Below are positions 31,322 to 40,457 of a DNA stretch of 53,386 nucleotides, piece by piece. The position numbers were made by a program, and so were the translations under genes. The notes under the pieces are model-generated. The model worked only from the letters and a program-made list of their open reading frames with translations. It searched no databases and was not told the DNA's origin. The stretch covers positions 1 to 53,386 of IMG/VR virus record IMGVR_UViG_3300040807_002454; one strand, written 5' to 3'. Source of the stretch: a virus. Position 1 is the first letter of the stretch. The number at the start of each line of letters is the position of its first letter.

Positions 31322-31693
31322 ATGAATTTAAAGTTTAATGGGATAGAATTGGAGATTACTAGAGAAAAGGTAATTAATTATCTTTTTGCAAAGTATAATT
31401 CACTTCTATCTCAATTAACGAAACAGGTATTAGGTAGTTCTTGGAGAGATGACCAAGCTAATTGGCGTTTAGAACAAGTAACTAAATTTTCACCTGTATG
31501 TATTGAAAAAGGGTTTTGTATACAATGTGGCTGTGAATGGGCAGATAAAAAGCATTATGAGCAAGAACCTTGTGATAAGAAGTGTTATCCACGATGGCTA
31601 ACTCGCCATGAGTGGGAAGTTCTTCAGACATTGAAGGACGAAACACAGAGATTAGAATTTATCAACCTTATAACAATTAATGACAATGAGTAA
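31322..31693 (+). CDS. putative zinc-binding protein, 123 aa
   Basis: In the middle, CIQCGCEW followed by EQEPCDKKCYPRW gives a C-x2-C-x-C ... C-x3-C array suited to one zinc ion. Helical regions flank it. Overlaps the next gene by 14 bases. Similar small cysteine proteins occur in phage assembly regions, but no role is clear. Confidence 0.65.
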   Translation: MNLKFNGIELEITREKVINYLFAKYNSLLSQLTKQVLGSSWRDDQANWRLEQVTKFSPVCIEKGFCIQCGCEWADKKHYEQEPCDKKCYPRWLTRHEWEVLQTLKDETQRLEFINLITINDNE

Positions 31694-31910
31694 AGTAATT
31701 GGAATGACTCAACCTAATCAAGTGCCTAATCCAACGGCAAATCAAATGCCTAATGTAGATCCTGCTCAGGATGCTATGGCTAGAGCTACACAAATGTTTA
31801 GAGTGCAGTCTTTAGTATTGGCAACGTCTGTATATAATGGGACAGGTGTAGCACCTGCCGAAGTAGAGAAATGTGCAGATTCTTTCTTTAAATATTTAAT
31901 TGGAGCATAA
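31680..31910 (+). CDS. hypothetical protein, 76 aa
   Basis: A proline/asparagine-rich start (MTQPNQVPNPTANQMPNVDP) leads into a helix (AMARATQMFRVQSLVLATSVY). Alternative ATG two codons in. Its last base is the first base of the DUF1573 gene. The low-complexity N-terminus suggests a virion-associated linker protein. Confidence 0.6.
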   Translation: MTMSKVIGMTQPNQVPNPTANQMPNVDPAQDAMARATQMFRVQSLVLATSVYNGTGVAPAEVEKCADSFFKYLIGA

Positions 31911-32188
31911 TGTTACAGTTTGAAAACACTACAGTAGATTTGGGAGTATTTCCTAAGTCTACTGTTATACATTTTGAAGTACCTGGTAAATCTATATCTG
32001 ATAAGGAATTGGATCTAGAGATTAAACCTAGTTGTGGATGTACTAGTGTGAGTAACATTAAAGTAAAGCCTCAATCAGCGTTTAAGATTAAAGGTACTAT
32101 TAGTGGACGGTCTATGTCTGGAGAAAAGAAAATATCAGTTAGACAACCTGAAGTACATGTAATTACCTTAAAGTATACTATCAAATAA
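31910..32188 (+). CDS. DUF1573-domain protein, 92 aa
   Basis: The whole chain matches DUF1573: FENTTVDLGVFPKSTVIHFEV, then IKPSCGCTSVS (the CGCT signature), VKPQSAFKIKGTISGRSMSGEKK and a final strand. DUF1573 is an Ig-like beta domain common in Bacteroidetes envelope proteins. No signal peptide is present here, so this copy is intracellular or part of the particle. Confidence 0.8.
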   Translation: MLQFENTTVDLGVFPKSTVIHFEVPGKSISDKELDLEIKPSCGCTSVSNIKVKPQSAFKIKGTISGRSMSGEKKISVRQPEVHVITLKYTIK

Positions 32189-32217
32189 AGATTAGATAAA
32201 GATTAAATAATGCTTAG

Positions 32218-32418
32218 ATGAAAATCAAGACAAGAAAACAAATGAAGAGGTATCTTAAATATTATGAGCGAATCAATAAAAATTTAAAATATCTCAATAG
32301 ACAAGGCATTAATCCTTTACTACCTGAGTATAGGCTAAAGATCGTTAAGTCAGGAAAGAAAGTATATTTTAAGTTAGAGAAGAGAAATAACCAGTTATTT
32401 TTAATAGGACTTATATGA
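32218..32418 (+). CDS. very basic protein, 66 aa
   Basis: Lysine/arginine/tyrosine-rich (KIKTRKQMKRYLKYYERINKNLKYLNRQ, then KIVKSGKKVYFKLEKRN). Composition suggests nucleic-acid contact. It overlaps the nuclease gene by 4 bases. Confidence 0.6.
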   Translation: MKIKTRKQMKRYLKYYERINKNLKYLNRQGINPLLPEYRLKIVKSGKKVYFKLEKRNNQLFLIGLI

Positions 32419-33281
32419 TTATATATAAAGATGATGACCATACTTATAAGAACAGCTATGGAGATATGTACACCTCTGTTACTACTGTTATAAAAGAATT
32501 TGTACCTGTAGTAGATTGGGTTAAGATGTCAGAAGTGTATTTGAAGAAAAGAACAAATGCACAGGTAGTACTAGATTTAGCGACTAAGTGGGGATTATCT
32601 ACAGACGATATCATTACTAAGTTTGGAGATACTTTTACGCCAGAAAAATTAAGGGGTATATGGAAAGCTGCTGGAACTAGGGCTACTACTGGAGGATCTA
32701 ATTGGCACAACTGGAAAGAGATTCAGGATGCAAAGATGCCTAATACAGTATTAATACCTATGTATGATGGGATTAAAAGTTTTAATCCAGAAAGTATGAA
32801 ACCTAATACTACTTACTTAGAGCCTATACTTAGAGACCATGCTAGTAGATTAGCAGGACAAGCTGATAAGACTATTCTTAAAGAAATCAGCTCTAAGGTT
32901 CGAGATTATAAGACAGTAAATAAAGACTTAGTACCTGATGTAAAAGCTTATTATAAGCCTCAATTACGTAAAAAAGTAGCTCCTACTTTCAAATCACCTT
33001 TGAAGCATCTTAAACATTCTTCCTACTGGGAGTATGCTGTACAACTGTCTTTGTATGGTGTAATGTTATCTGATATTGGGTTTCCACCTGAAGAACTTAT
33101 TATAGATCAAGTTAAGACTGAATGGGTTAAAGAGGAGGATGTTACAAATCATTTTGTAATAGACACTGATGAAGAGATAAATAAAGTTAGGATTGTAACT
33201 GAGGTTATACCTATAGAACTACCTTTTTTAGAAGAAGAAGCTAGGACTATACTTAAGTATAAACGTTCGCAATTAATTTAA
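32415..33281 (+). CDS. PD-(D/E)XK nuclease-like protein, 288 aa
   Basis: The core shows GQADKTIL, then SSKVRDYKTVNK giving D-x-K on the second catalytic strand, and the helix motif YAVQLSLYGVML (Q-x3-Y) typical of Cas4/RecB-type PD-(D/E)XK nucleases. Upstream, GTRATTGGSNWHNWKE is the expected N-terminal motif with histidine. crAss-like phages carry such a nuclease near the packaging genes. It probably trims or recombines DNA before packaging. Confidence 0.75.
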   Translation: MIIYKDDDHTYKNSYGDMYTSVTTVIKEFVPVVDWVKMSEVYLKKRTNAQVVLDLATKWGLSTDDIITKFGDTFTPEKLRGIWKAAGTRATTGGSNWHNWKEIQDAKMPNTVLIPMYDGIKSFNPESMKPNTTYLEPILRDHASRLAGQADKTILKEISSKVRDYKTVNKDLVPDVKAYYKPQLRKKVAPTFKSPLKHLKHSSYWEYAVQLSLYGVMLSDIGFPPEELIIDQVKTEWVKEEDVTNHFVIDTDEEINKVRIVTEVIPIELPFLEEEARTILKYKRSQLI

Positions 33282-33288
33282 ATAAACA

Positions 33289-33624
33289 ATGAAGCAAGCT
33301 ATTAAAAAAGTTAAGAGTCACGATTATAAAGTCCCTGTATATGATATTACATCAGAGGGACTTGTTAGTATTGGAGAGATTCCATTGAAAATAGTAAAGG
33401 GATCTAAAAATAATGAAGAGAATGATGAATCAAAACAAAAGGGTATAATAGTTGAGAATTTGATAGAACTTTGTATTGACCATTTAATGAGTGTAAATCA
33501 GGGTATTTTATCAACTCGTGATACACTATTAGCAGTAGATTCATTAGAGACAGCATTATTACGTTTAGAGAAGCGCAGTAAGAATCGAAGTAAACGTAAT
33601 GTAATTACTACATATCAGCAGTAA
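33289..33624 (+). CDS. hypothetical protein, 111 aa
   Basis: The chain goes from a basic N-terminus (MKQAIKKVKSHDYKVP) through an acidic turn to a long helix (LIELCIDHLMSVNQGILSTRDTLLAVDSLETALLRLEKRSKNR). Its last base starts the next gene. Not recognised. Confidence 0.6.
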   Translation: MKQAIKKVKSHDYKVPVYDITSEGLVSIGEIPLKIVKGSKNNEENDESKQKGIIVENLIELCIDHLMSVNQGILSTRDTLLAVDSLETALLRLEKRSKNRSKRNVITTYQQ

Positions 33625-33917
33625 TGTTAGAAGTGAATCATATTGAAATTCTACGATTTATAGAATTAATAAAAGAGTGCTTTCCTAATGCTGAACAGAT
33701 ATGTACACAAGGGTCTTGCATTAGGTTTGCATTACTTTTACAACATCAATATCCTAAAGGAAAGATTTTATACAATATAGATCATGCTATTTTTGAATAT
33801 GAGGGACAGTACTTTGATATAGGAGGTATAGCAATTAAAACTACTCATATCCCTATTGAAGAGTATGGTATATTAGCATTAGATAAACTTTTAAAATTAA
33901 GATATGGCACAGTCTGA
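33624..33917 (+). CDS. papain/transglutaminase-fold-like protein with C-H-D residues, 97 aa
   Basis: The order TQGSCIRFALLLQHQYPKG, then NIDHAIFEYEGQYFDIGG gives a helix-capping cysteine (C35), a histidine (H54) and an aspartate, the triad order of the NlpC/transglutaminase-like fold. Small phage proteins of this type are common near packaging genes. Proteolysis is possible but unproven. Confidence 0.55.
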   Translation: MLEVNHIEILRFIELIKECFPNAEQICTQGSCIRFALLLQHQYPKGKILYNIDHAIFEYEGQYFDIGGIAIKTTHIPIEEYGILALDKLLKLRYGTV

Positions 33918-34407
33918 TCACTTTTTTGATCTTGTCAATGATAAGGTGGTATTAAATCCTCATGTTATAAATATACCTGAACTAAAAGAAGTATATACTA
34001 AATATGGAATTCCAGGGATTAACTATGTATATTACATGGCACATCCTGAATCTCCTTATAGAAATTATGAAGAGGATAAGAAACAAGAGGAGGTAAAGAA
34101 AGATCATAAAGGAGATTATAAGCCTGATGATGTTGAAATAGTAAGAGCGATAATAAAAGTGACAGATATTTATTCTACCCCTAAGTTACGTTACTATGAG
34201 GGCCAAAAGGTTATGTTAGATAGGTTAGCTGCTTATTTAAAAAATACACCCTTGGATGATGATAATCAAGATGGTAATTTTGATAAGGTTATAAAGTTAT
34301 TTGAGAAAGGAGATAAGATACTAAGCAGTTTTGATAGTGCAGAAAAAGCTAAAGAGGCTGAACGTAAAGGTAGAGGTAATACAAAATTAGCATATGATCA
34401 AATCTAA
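33904..34407 (+). CDS. putative small terminase or packaging accessory, 167 aa
   Basis: The N-terminus is a mixed domain (DLVNDKVVLNPHVINIPELKEVYTKYG). After a charged linker (KKQEEVKKDHKGDYKPDD) comes a helical part (VRAIIKVTDIYSTPKLRYYEGQKVMLDRLAAYL). It lies two genes before TerL, where a TerS-like protein might be expected, but no HTH signature is certain. Confidence 0.55.
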   Translation: MAQSDHFFDLVNDKVVLNPHVINIPELKEVYTKYGIPGINYVYYMAHPESPYRNYEEDKKQEEVKKDHKGDYKPDDVEIVRAIIKVTDIYSTPKLRYYEGQKVMLDRLAAYLKNTPLDDDNQDGNFDKVIKLFEKGDKILSSFDSAEKAKEAERKGRGNTKLAYDQI

Positions 34408-34621
34408 TTTAATTCAGAGCGTTAATACTACTAGGATAAAAATTCTAGAATCTGTATTAGAAGAGCAAAGTAAAAAGATAGATAATTTAGAAGCTACAGT
34501 AAGTAAACTAGAAGCATGGCAAGAAGAGCAAATGTCCAAGACCTTAAATCAAATATTTTTAAATGGGATAGTAAGAGTAAAATACTTACTAAAGAATCTA
34601 TTACACCTGAAGAAAGACTAG
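34394..34621 (+). CDS. coiled-coil protein overlapping TerL, 75 aa
   Basis: Residues 10-45 are a coiled coil (RIKILESVLEEQSKKIDNLEATVSKLEAWQEEQ). The last 30 residues lie in a different frame from the TerL start, overlapping it by 106 bases, and look less protein-like. Either the overlap is real, or the protein is short, or TerL starts later. Confidence 0.5.
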   Translation: MIKSNLIQSVNTTRIKILESVLEEQSKKIDNLEATVSKLEAWQEEQMSKTLNQIFLNGIVRVKYLLKNLLHLKKD

Positions 34622-36633
34622 CACTTATTGATAGGGTATATAGGTTACCAGGAGAAATGAATTTAGATGAGAGAATTTCTAGGGCAAACAAAGAAGCTAG
34701 GGATTTTCAAAATAATGGTTACTTCTGTGATAGAGTACCAGGTTCTAGAGATTATAAGATATACTGGGATACTCAAAAGGCACTCATATATGGAGGGCTT
34801 TTAATAGATGATGAATATTATATTACAGGAGATACTTATTGGTATTTGAATTTTGCTGAAATTACGTTTAAGGGCGGTATTACTATGCAACCAGAAATTC
34901 GAGATACGGATATCTGGTTTTTTCAGTTAATAGAAAAGGCGGAGTTACAAAAAGAATTTACAGTTACAGCTAAGGTACGTCAGTTTGGATTTTCTTTAAA
35001 ACTGTTATCTAAATTATTAAAACGATTCTGGTTTGAGCATAAATTTAAGGGAAAATTTTCTGCGTCTGATGATGAATATTTGACATCAGGATGGCAAGTA
35101 TTAGAGGGATATAGAGATTTCTTAAATGCAAATACCGGGTGGCATAGAAACTTAGATCCTTCTGGAAAAGGATATTGGCAGCAACGTTTACAGATGCCTG
35201 ATAAGTCTTACTTAGGAAACTTCTCTACACTTAAAACTGTAAATACAAAGAACAAAGCCTCTCAAATAGTATCAGGAGCTACATCAGAGGCTTTTATAGA
35301 TGAAGCAGGAATTAGTAAAAACTTAGGTGAAGTACTAGGTCTTTTAACACCTGCCTTAATGGATGGAAATATAGTTACAGGTTGTGTACATGTAGGGGGT
35401 GCAGCAGGTAATGTATCTGAGAGTCAACAATTAAAAAGTATTATTTATAATCCTGAAGCTTATAATATGTTGGCGTTACCTAATGTATGGGGTAATAAAC
35501 CACATCAAAAAGTAGGTATATTTGTACCTGCATATTATTCATATGGTAGTTGTAAAGATGAGTTTGGAAATAGCTTAATTGAAGAAGCTAAGATAGCACT
35601 AGAAGAACAGGCTCAAAAGGAGAAGTTAAAATCCTTTGCTGATTATCAGATTTTTAAGGCCCAGTATCCTCAAACATTAGAGGATATGTTCAAAACACGA
35701 TTAGAGAATATATTTCCAACAGAACTTATTGAACCTCATTATGAATGGTTAACACAAAACTATGAGCCCAATGCAGTTACTTTACATCGTAATGAAATAA
35801 AAGTATTTCATAAGTTAGGAAGTAAATATCCTGTAGTAAAAGATTTTCCTGTAAAGCGTAGGACAATAACGCATGGTGCCGTATGTGTAGTAGAACCTCC
35901 ATTATCTAATCCTCCTTTTGGTTTATATTATGCAGGAGTGGATACTGTAACGCCTATTAAAACTACTTCATCGGTATCTCTACAGTCTATTCATATTTAT
36001 AAAGCGTCTCATGAGATTGATGGAGAATATGATCAAGATAAATTAGTAGCTTGGTATACAGGACGTTGTGAGGATCCTTATGAAACATATCAAATAACAC
36101 TAGATTTAATTGAGTGGTATAATGCTAGAGCATGTATAGAGAATAATAATAGAAACTTTATACAATGGATGATAGGCAGAAAGAAAACGGGGTATATGAT
36201 GAAAAAGAATCAGATGCCTTTAATTAAAGATATGGTAGTTAGAGCTTCTACGGATACTTCTGATTATGGTATTACAACTACAACTGAATTTAAGAAGGAT
36301 CTATTTAATATACTAGTAGAATATTGTAGGGAGATTATAGGCTATGAATTTAAAGAGGATGGTACTGAAGTGCCGATATTTGGGGTTACAAGAATAAAAG
36401 ACGAGATGGTTTTAAGAGAGATGTTGGACTTTAATCCTCATCCTAAATTTAACTGTGATAGATTAATTTCATATGGTTTATCCATTTTTGCATCTAAGTC
36501 TAATACTAACCGAGGCATAATAGTTAAGTCTAAAATTAGAGAAGATAACAAAAAAGTTGTAAATTATAGAGAAGAACTCGCAAAAAGTTCTTTACTAAAT
36601 AGAGGCTTTCATAATGTAAAATTAGGATTCTAA
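34516..36633 (+). CDS. terL: terminase large subunit
   Basis: This 705-aa packaging motor has an ATPase domain with a divergent Walker A (TAKVRQFGFSLK, K/R-x-G-F-S-x-K type) and Walker B EAFIDEAG. The RNase H-like nuclease domain has YYAGVDT as the first metal aspartate, ENNNRNFIQWM in the middle and KDEMVLREMLDF near the end. Length and motif style fit crAss-like TerL. Its last base is the first base of the portal gene. The N-terminal 47 residues overlap the coiled-coil gene, and an ATG at residue 48 is an alternative start. Confidence 0.92.
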   Translation: MARRANVQDLKSNIFKWDSKSKILTKESITPEERLALIDRVYRLPGEMNLDERISRANKEARDFQNNGYFCDRVPGSRDYKIYWDTQKALIYGGLLIDDEYYITGDTYWYLNFAEITFKGGITMQPEIRDTDIWFFQLIEKAELQKEFTVTAKVRQFGFSLKLLSKLLKRFWFEHKFKGKFSASDDEYLTSGWQVLEGYRDFLNANTGWHRNLDPSGKGYWQQRLQMPDKSYLGNFSTLKTVNTKNKASQIVSGATSEAFIDEAGISKNLGEVLGLLTPALMDGNIVTGCVHVGGAAGNVSESQQLKSIIYNPEAYNMLALPNVWGNKPHQKVGIFVPAYYSYGSCKDEFGNSLIEEAKIALEEQAQKEKLKSFADYQIFKAQYPQTLEDMFKTRLENIFPTELIEPHYEWLTQNYEPNAVTLHRNEIKVFHKLGSKYPVVKDFPVKRRTITHGAVCVVEPPLSNPPFGLYYAGVDTVTPIKTTSSVSLQSIHIYKASHEIDGEYDQDKLVAWYTGRCEDPYETYQITLDLIEWYNARACIENNNRNFIQWMIGRKKTGYMMKKNQMPLIKDMVVRASTDTSDYGITTTTEFKKDLFNILVEYCREIIGYEFKEDGTEVPIFGVTRIKDEMVLREMLDFNPHPKFNCDRLISYGLSIFASKSNTNRGIIVKSKIREDNKKVVNYREELAKSSLLNRGFHNVKLGF

Positions 36634-39224
36634 TGAAAAGTGATGTAAAATTTATATTAAAACAATCGGAAAAATTTAATAAAGATGGCACAGCTAGTGA
36701 TGCAGTAAAGGCAATATTTGAGTATTATGAATCACATGGGTTTGAACAAACATCAGCAAAGAGTACAAAATATACAAAGTTGCATAATCTTGCTCATGGT
36801 AAGATTAATAAGGAAGATTATATAAAAGAATCAGTCCCTAAGGAATTAGAGTTTAATTATCAGGATGCTAATCTTGATGATGTGGGATTGAATTTTTATC
36901 CTATTATTCCTGTATTTAGAAATGCAATTTTAGGAGAGTATGATAAAAAATATATTAAGTATAGTTCTAGGGCTGTAAATCCTGAAAATACTAATCAGGT
37001 TATAGAACGTATGGATGCGGATTTACGAGATAATTTAATAAGACAAGCAGAGAAAGCTTTTTTAGCAGAGAATCCTAATCCTGATGAAGATCAAATAGAA
37101 GCGTTTAAGAATAGTGAGGAAATAAAAAGAATGTATAAGCTAGAATATAGGACTGAAATTGAGAAGTGGGCTATACATACTATGAAGAAAGAGGATATGA
37201 AGTTTGATATGAAAGATATTGAACGTGGTATTTTAGATCAATGTATTATTACTGAGGATCCTGTAGTGCATTGTAACTACCATAATGGAGACTATTTTCC
37301 AGAACGATGGAATGAAAAAGATGTATTTTCTTTAAAGAGTACTGATTTAGATTGTTATTCAGAAAGTTTAATGGTAGGTAAATTTGGGGCGTTAAATATA
37401 GCGTCGATCTTAAATAAATATGCAGATAAATTAAGTGAGGATCAAATTCTTCATTTGGAAACATGGTTATCAAAGTATTATGCTAATGGCTTTACTGTAA
37501 ATGGTATGTATGATAATCTGACTGGAAACAGGAATCAAGATAAAGATTCTATTCAAAACTGGACTACCTTTAAGAGTTTAGAACGAGGTGATAGACGTTA
37601 TGATGATATAAGTCAAGATTTATTTAGAGAAACTACTATTTATTTTCTATTACCTAGAAAGGCAGGATACTTAACGTATAAGAGTAGAGGTGAAGAATTT
37701 AAAACTATTGTTGATGAAACTTTTGTCCCTACATTTCTTCCTAAGTATGACGGAAAGAAACACCTAGATAACCTTATTGAAGGGGAGCATGTAGAATGGT
37801 TTTACTATAATGAATTATGGAGAGGTATTAAATTAGATATAGAAACAAGTAATGAAAATTATTCTACCTCTACGCCTGATGGAGAGTCTATTTGGATAGA
37901 GTTACAGAAACATGATATTCAGTATACAGATCCTAAATATAGATATGGCGTTTTAATTCCTGTATATGGAGGCTCTATATCTAATAGATATAATGAATCA
38001 CAAAGTTTAGTATCTAAATGTGCATCCTGGCAGATATTTTATAATTGGATTTGGAATAGAAACGCACAATTATTAGCAACAGAAGTAGGACGATTTTTTG
38101 CCTTCAACCAATTAGCTATCCCAAGTGAATCTATGGGTGAATCATGGGGTAAGAATAATATCTTAAAATGGGCTCTTACTGGTAGGGATACTTCATTAGC
38201 ACCTTTAGATTTGTCTATGAGTAATATGGGACAAAATGCTATGCAAATGGCAGGAGGTATTGGTCAAGTAGTAGATTTAAATAGAACAGCAGATATTTTA
38301 GAGAAATCTAAATTAGCGTCTATTGTTAAGAATGAATGCTTCCAGATTATAGGAATGACACCTGAATATTTATTTGGGGATATATCACCTAAGCAAACAG
38401 CTACCTCTGTTATTCAAGGTATGCAGCGATCATCTAATCAAGTACAATATTTATTTACTAGATTGCATCAAGTTTTGAGACGTTTAAGAGCAGGTATGTT
38501 ACAGACTGCCCAATATATTGAAAGTCAAAATCCAACTAGTCAAGTAGCGTATTTAACCAGTGATGGTACTAGGCACATATTTTCTACTGCTACGGAAGGC
38601 TTTTTATTACATCAATTAGATATCTTTATAGAATCATCATTATCTGATATAGATACACTAGAACGTATTAAACAATATACCCTTCAAACAAATACGTTAG
38701 GCGCAGATGCGTATGAACTAGGTATAATACAAACTAGTACTTCTACACCTGAATTGATGGGAGTTTTAAAGAAACTGCATGAAGAGAAGAAAGAAGAATT
38801 AGAAAAACAGCAGCAGTTAGATATGAAGAAACATGAAGAAAGTTTACAAGCAGCTAGAGAAGCTCAAGAGAAAGCCTTACAATTTGAAGCATCTGAAAAT
38901 GCTAAAGATAGAGAAACAGAATTAGATAAAGCTGGTATAGTAGCGTTAGGATATGCTAATGATGAAGTAGATGAGATAGTAGCACAAATAGAAAAATTAA
39001 GATCACAATCAGAAGCTTTAAAAGATAAGAACAGAGAATTTGAGTATAAAGAAAGTTTAGCTAAGAGTAAAGATGCACAGACTAAAGCAGGGATTGAGAC
39101 TAGTAAAGAACGTCTTTTATTAGATAGACAATTAAAATTAAAAGCAGCTCAACAAAAGGATAAAGAGCTAGAATTAAGGGAAAAAGAGATAATAGCTAGG
39201 AACAAAAGAACAAAAGTTTTATAA
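36633..39224 (+). CDS. portal protein
   Basis: At 863 aa, directly after TerL, this has the size and place of crAss-like portals. The body is mixed alpha/beta with a conserved-looking ECFQIIGMTPEYLFGDISPKQTATS stretch (portal-type stem/crown region). The last 150 residues are a highly charged coiled coil (KKEELEKQQQLDMKKHEESLQ ... KLKAAQQKDKELELREKEI), longer than in typical portals and probably facing the capsid interior. It forms the ring through which DNA enters. Confidence 0.85.
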   Translation: MKSDVKFILKQSEKFNKDGTASDAVKAIFEYYESHGFEQTSAKSTKYTKLHNLAHGKINKEDYIKESVPKELEFNYQDANLDDVGLNFYPIIPVFRNAILGEYDKKYIKYSSRAVNPENTNQVIERMDADLRDNLIRQAEKAFLAENPNPDEDQIEAFKNSEEIKRMYKLEYRTEIEKWAIHTMKKEDMKFDMKDIERGILDQCIITEDPVVHCNYHNGDYFPERWNEKDVFSLKSTDLDCYSESLMVGKFGALNIASILNKYADKLSEDQILHLETWLSKYYANGFTVNGMYDNLTGNRNQDKDSIQNWTTFKSLERGDRRYDDISQDLFRETTIYFLLPRKAGYLTYKSRGEEFKTIVDETFVPTFLPKYDGKKHLDNLIEGEHVEWFYYNELWRGIKLDIETSNENYSTSTPDGESIWIELQKHDIQYTDPKYRYGVLIPVYGGSISNRYNESQSLVSKCASWQIFYNWIWNRNAQLLATEVGRFFAFNQLAIPSESMGESWGKNNILKWALTGRDTSLAPLDLSMSNMGQNAMQMAGGIGQVVDLNRTADILEKSKLASIVKNECFQIIGMTPEYLFGDISPKQTATSVIQGMQRSSNQVQYLFTRLHQVLRRLRAGMLQTAQYIESQNPTSQVAYLTSDGTRHIFSTATEGFLLHQLDIFIESSLSDIDTLERIKQYTLQTNTLGADAYELGIIQTSTSTPELMGVLKKLHEEKKEELEKQQQLDMKKHEESLQAAREAQEKALQFEASENAKDRETELDKAGIVALGYANDEVDEIVAQIEKLRSQSEALKDKNREFEYKESLAKSKDAQTKAGIETSKERLLLDRQLKLKAAQQKDKELELREKEIIARNKRTKVL

Positions 39225-39286
39225 TAATTTGGTATTGTGAACTATTTGTTCTAAATTATAAATAATAAAATTTTTAAAACAAGCTT

Positions 39287-40456
39287 ATGCAACTAGAAGG
39301 TTTTGCAAACATTGATTTCAATAATCCTTTTCAGAATTTGGAAACGACTGAAGGCGAAGAGGATAATTTAGAGTTAAGCTCAGATGAAAAAGATACAGAT
39401 ACTTCAGAAGAAGTAATGCCTTTAGAATCAGATGAGGAGTTATCTACAGATACAACAGAAGAAGTAGACACCGATGCTGATGTAGAAGAAGATGGTACTG
39501 ATACTGATAAATGGGAACTTACAGATGAGCAGGCTCCAGAAATATTGAATGCTTTAGCGCAACTTGGGATGATTACTGAAATTCCTGAGGAGATAGATCA
39601 AGAAAATATTGATGCTAATGCAGCTAAAGAAATTTTGAAATTTAGGGATAACAAACTTGTAGAGGAAGCTAGACTAGAAGGAGCTAAAGCAGCTCAAACT
39701 AGAATAGTAGGCAAATTAAGTACTACTTTACAAAAGGCAGTAATTCAGAATTTGCAGAATCCTAACATGGAAGATAGTGAGCTAATCAGTTATCTTCAAG
39801 GGATACAAAATGCAGGTAAGATTACAAACCTAACGCCTGACAAGAATGCAGAAGAAATAGTTCGAGAAGCATACAAAGCTGAAGGCTATAAACCTACTCA
39901 AATTAATGAGAAGGTAGCGGATCTGATTCAATTAGATAAGTTGACACGAGAAGCAGAGATTCTTAAGCCTAAATTGGATGCTAGAGCACAGTCTATAGTT
40001 CAAGCACAAGAAGAACATGCTCGTAAGATAGCTGACTTTGAAGTGCAAAGACAGACAGAATTACATCAGAGAACTACTAAACTTTTGAATTCAGGGGCAA
40101 TAAGTGGTATTCCTTTATCAAGGGAATTAAGTTCTTTTTTATATACTACACTAATGAATAATGAAGTGCCAGTAGATATTAAAGGAAAGAGAGTAGAGAT
40201 GGGTGCATTAGAAGCACTGGTCATGAATAATAAATATTCTAAAGAACCAGAGGCTTTGGAAAGAGTAGCATTAGCTGCTATTGTACTTAAGGATGGTGTA
40301 GAAGAATTGAATAAACATCTCTCTAAAAGAGTTATCACTAAAGAAACAGAAAAAGCAGTTAAACAATTTAAATTTTCAAATAAAAGAAAGACGAGTTCTA
40401 CAAGTTCACGACCCGTGAGTAAAGAGGAGGATGCGCCTTTCACTATAAGATTCTAA
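39287..40456 (+). CDS. acidic scaffold-like protein
   Basis: A 389-aa protein between portal and capsid genes. It starts with 80 residues of mostly Asp/Glu/Thr/Ser (NLELSSDEKDTDTSEEVM), followed by long helices with heptads and a basic C-terminus (KQFKFSNKRKTSSTSSRP). Acidic, helical, with a basic end is the profile of phage scaffolding proteins that bind the capsid protein through the C-terminus. It ends 1 base before the capsid start. Confidence 0.7.
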   Translation: MQLEGFANIDFNNPFQNLETTEGEEDNLELSSDEKDTDTSEEVMPLESDEELSTDTTEEVDTDADVEEDGTDTDKWELTDEQAPEILNALAQLGMITEIPEEIDQENIDANAAKEILKFRDNKLVEEARLEGAKAAQTRIVGKLSTTLQKAVIQNLQNPNMEDSELISYLQGIQNAGKITNLTPDKNAEEIVREAYKAEGYKPTQINEKVADLIQLDKLTREAEILKPKLDARAQSIVQAQEEHARKIADFEVQRQTELHQRTTKLLNSGAISGIPLSRELSSFLYTTLMNNEVPVDIKGKRVEMGALEALVMNNKYSKEPEALERVALAAIVLKDGVEELNKHLSKRVITKETEKAVKQFKFSNKRKTSSTSSRPVSKEEDAPFTIRF

Positions 40457-40457
40457 G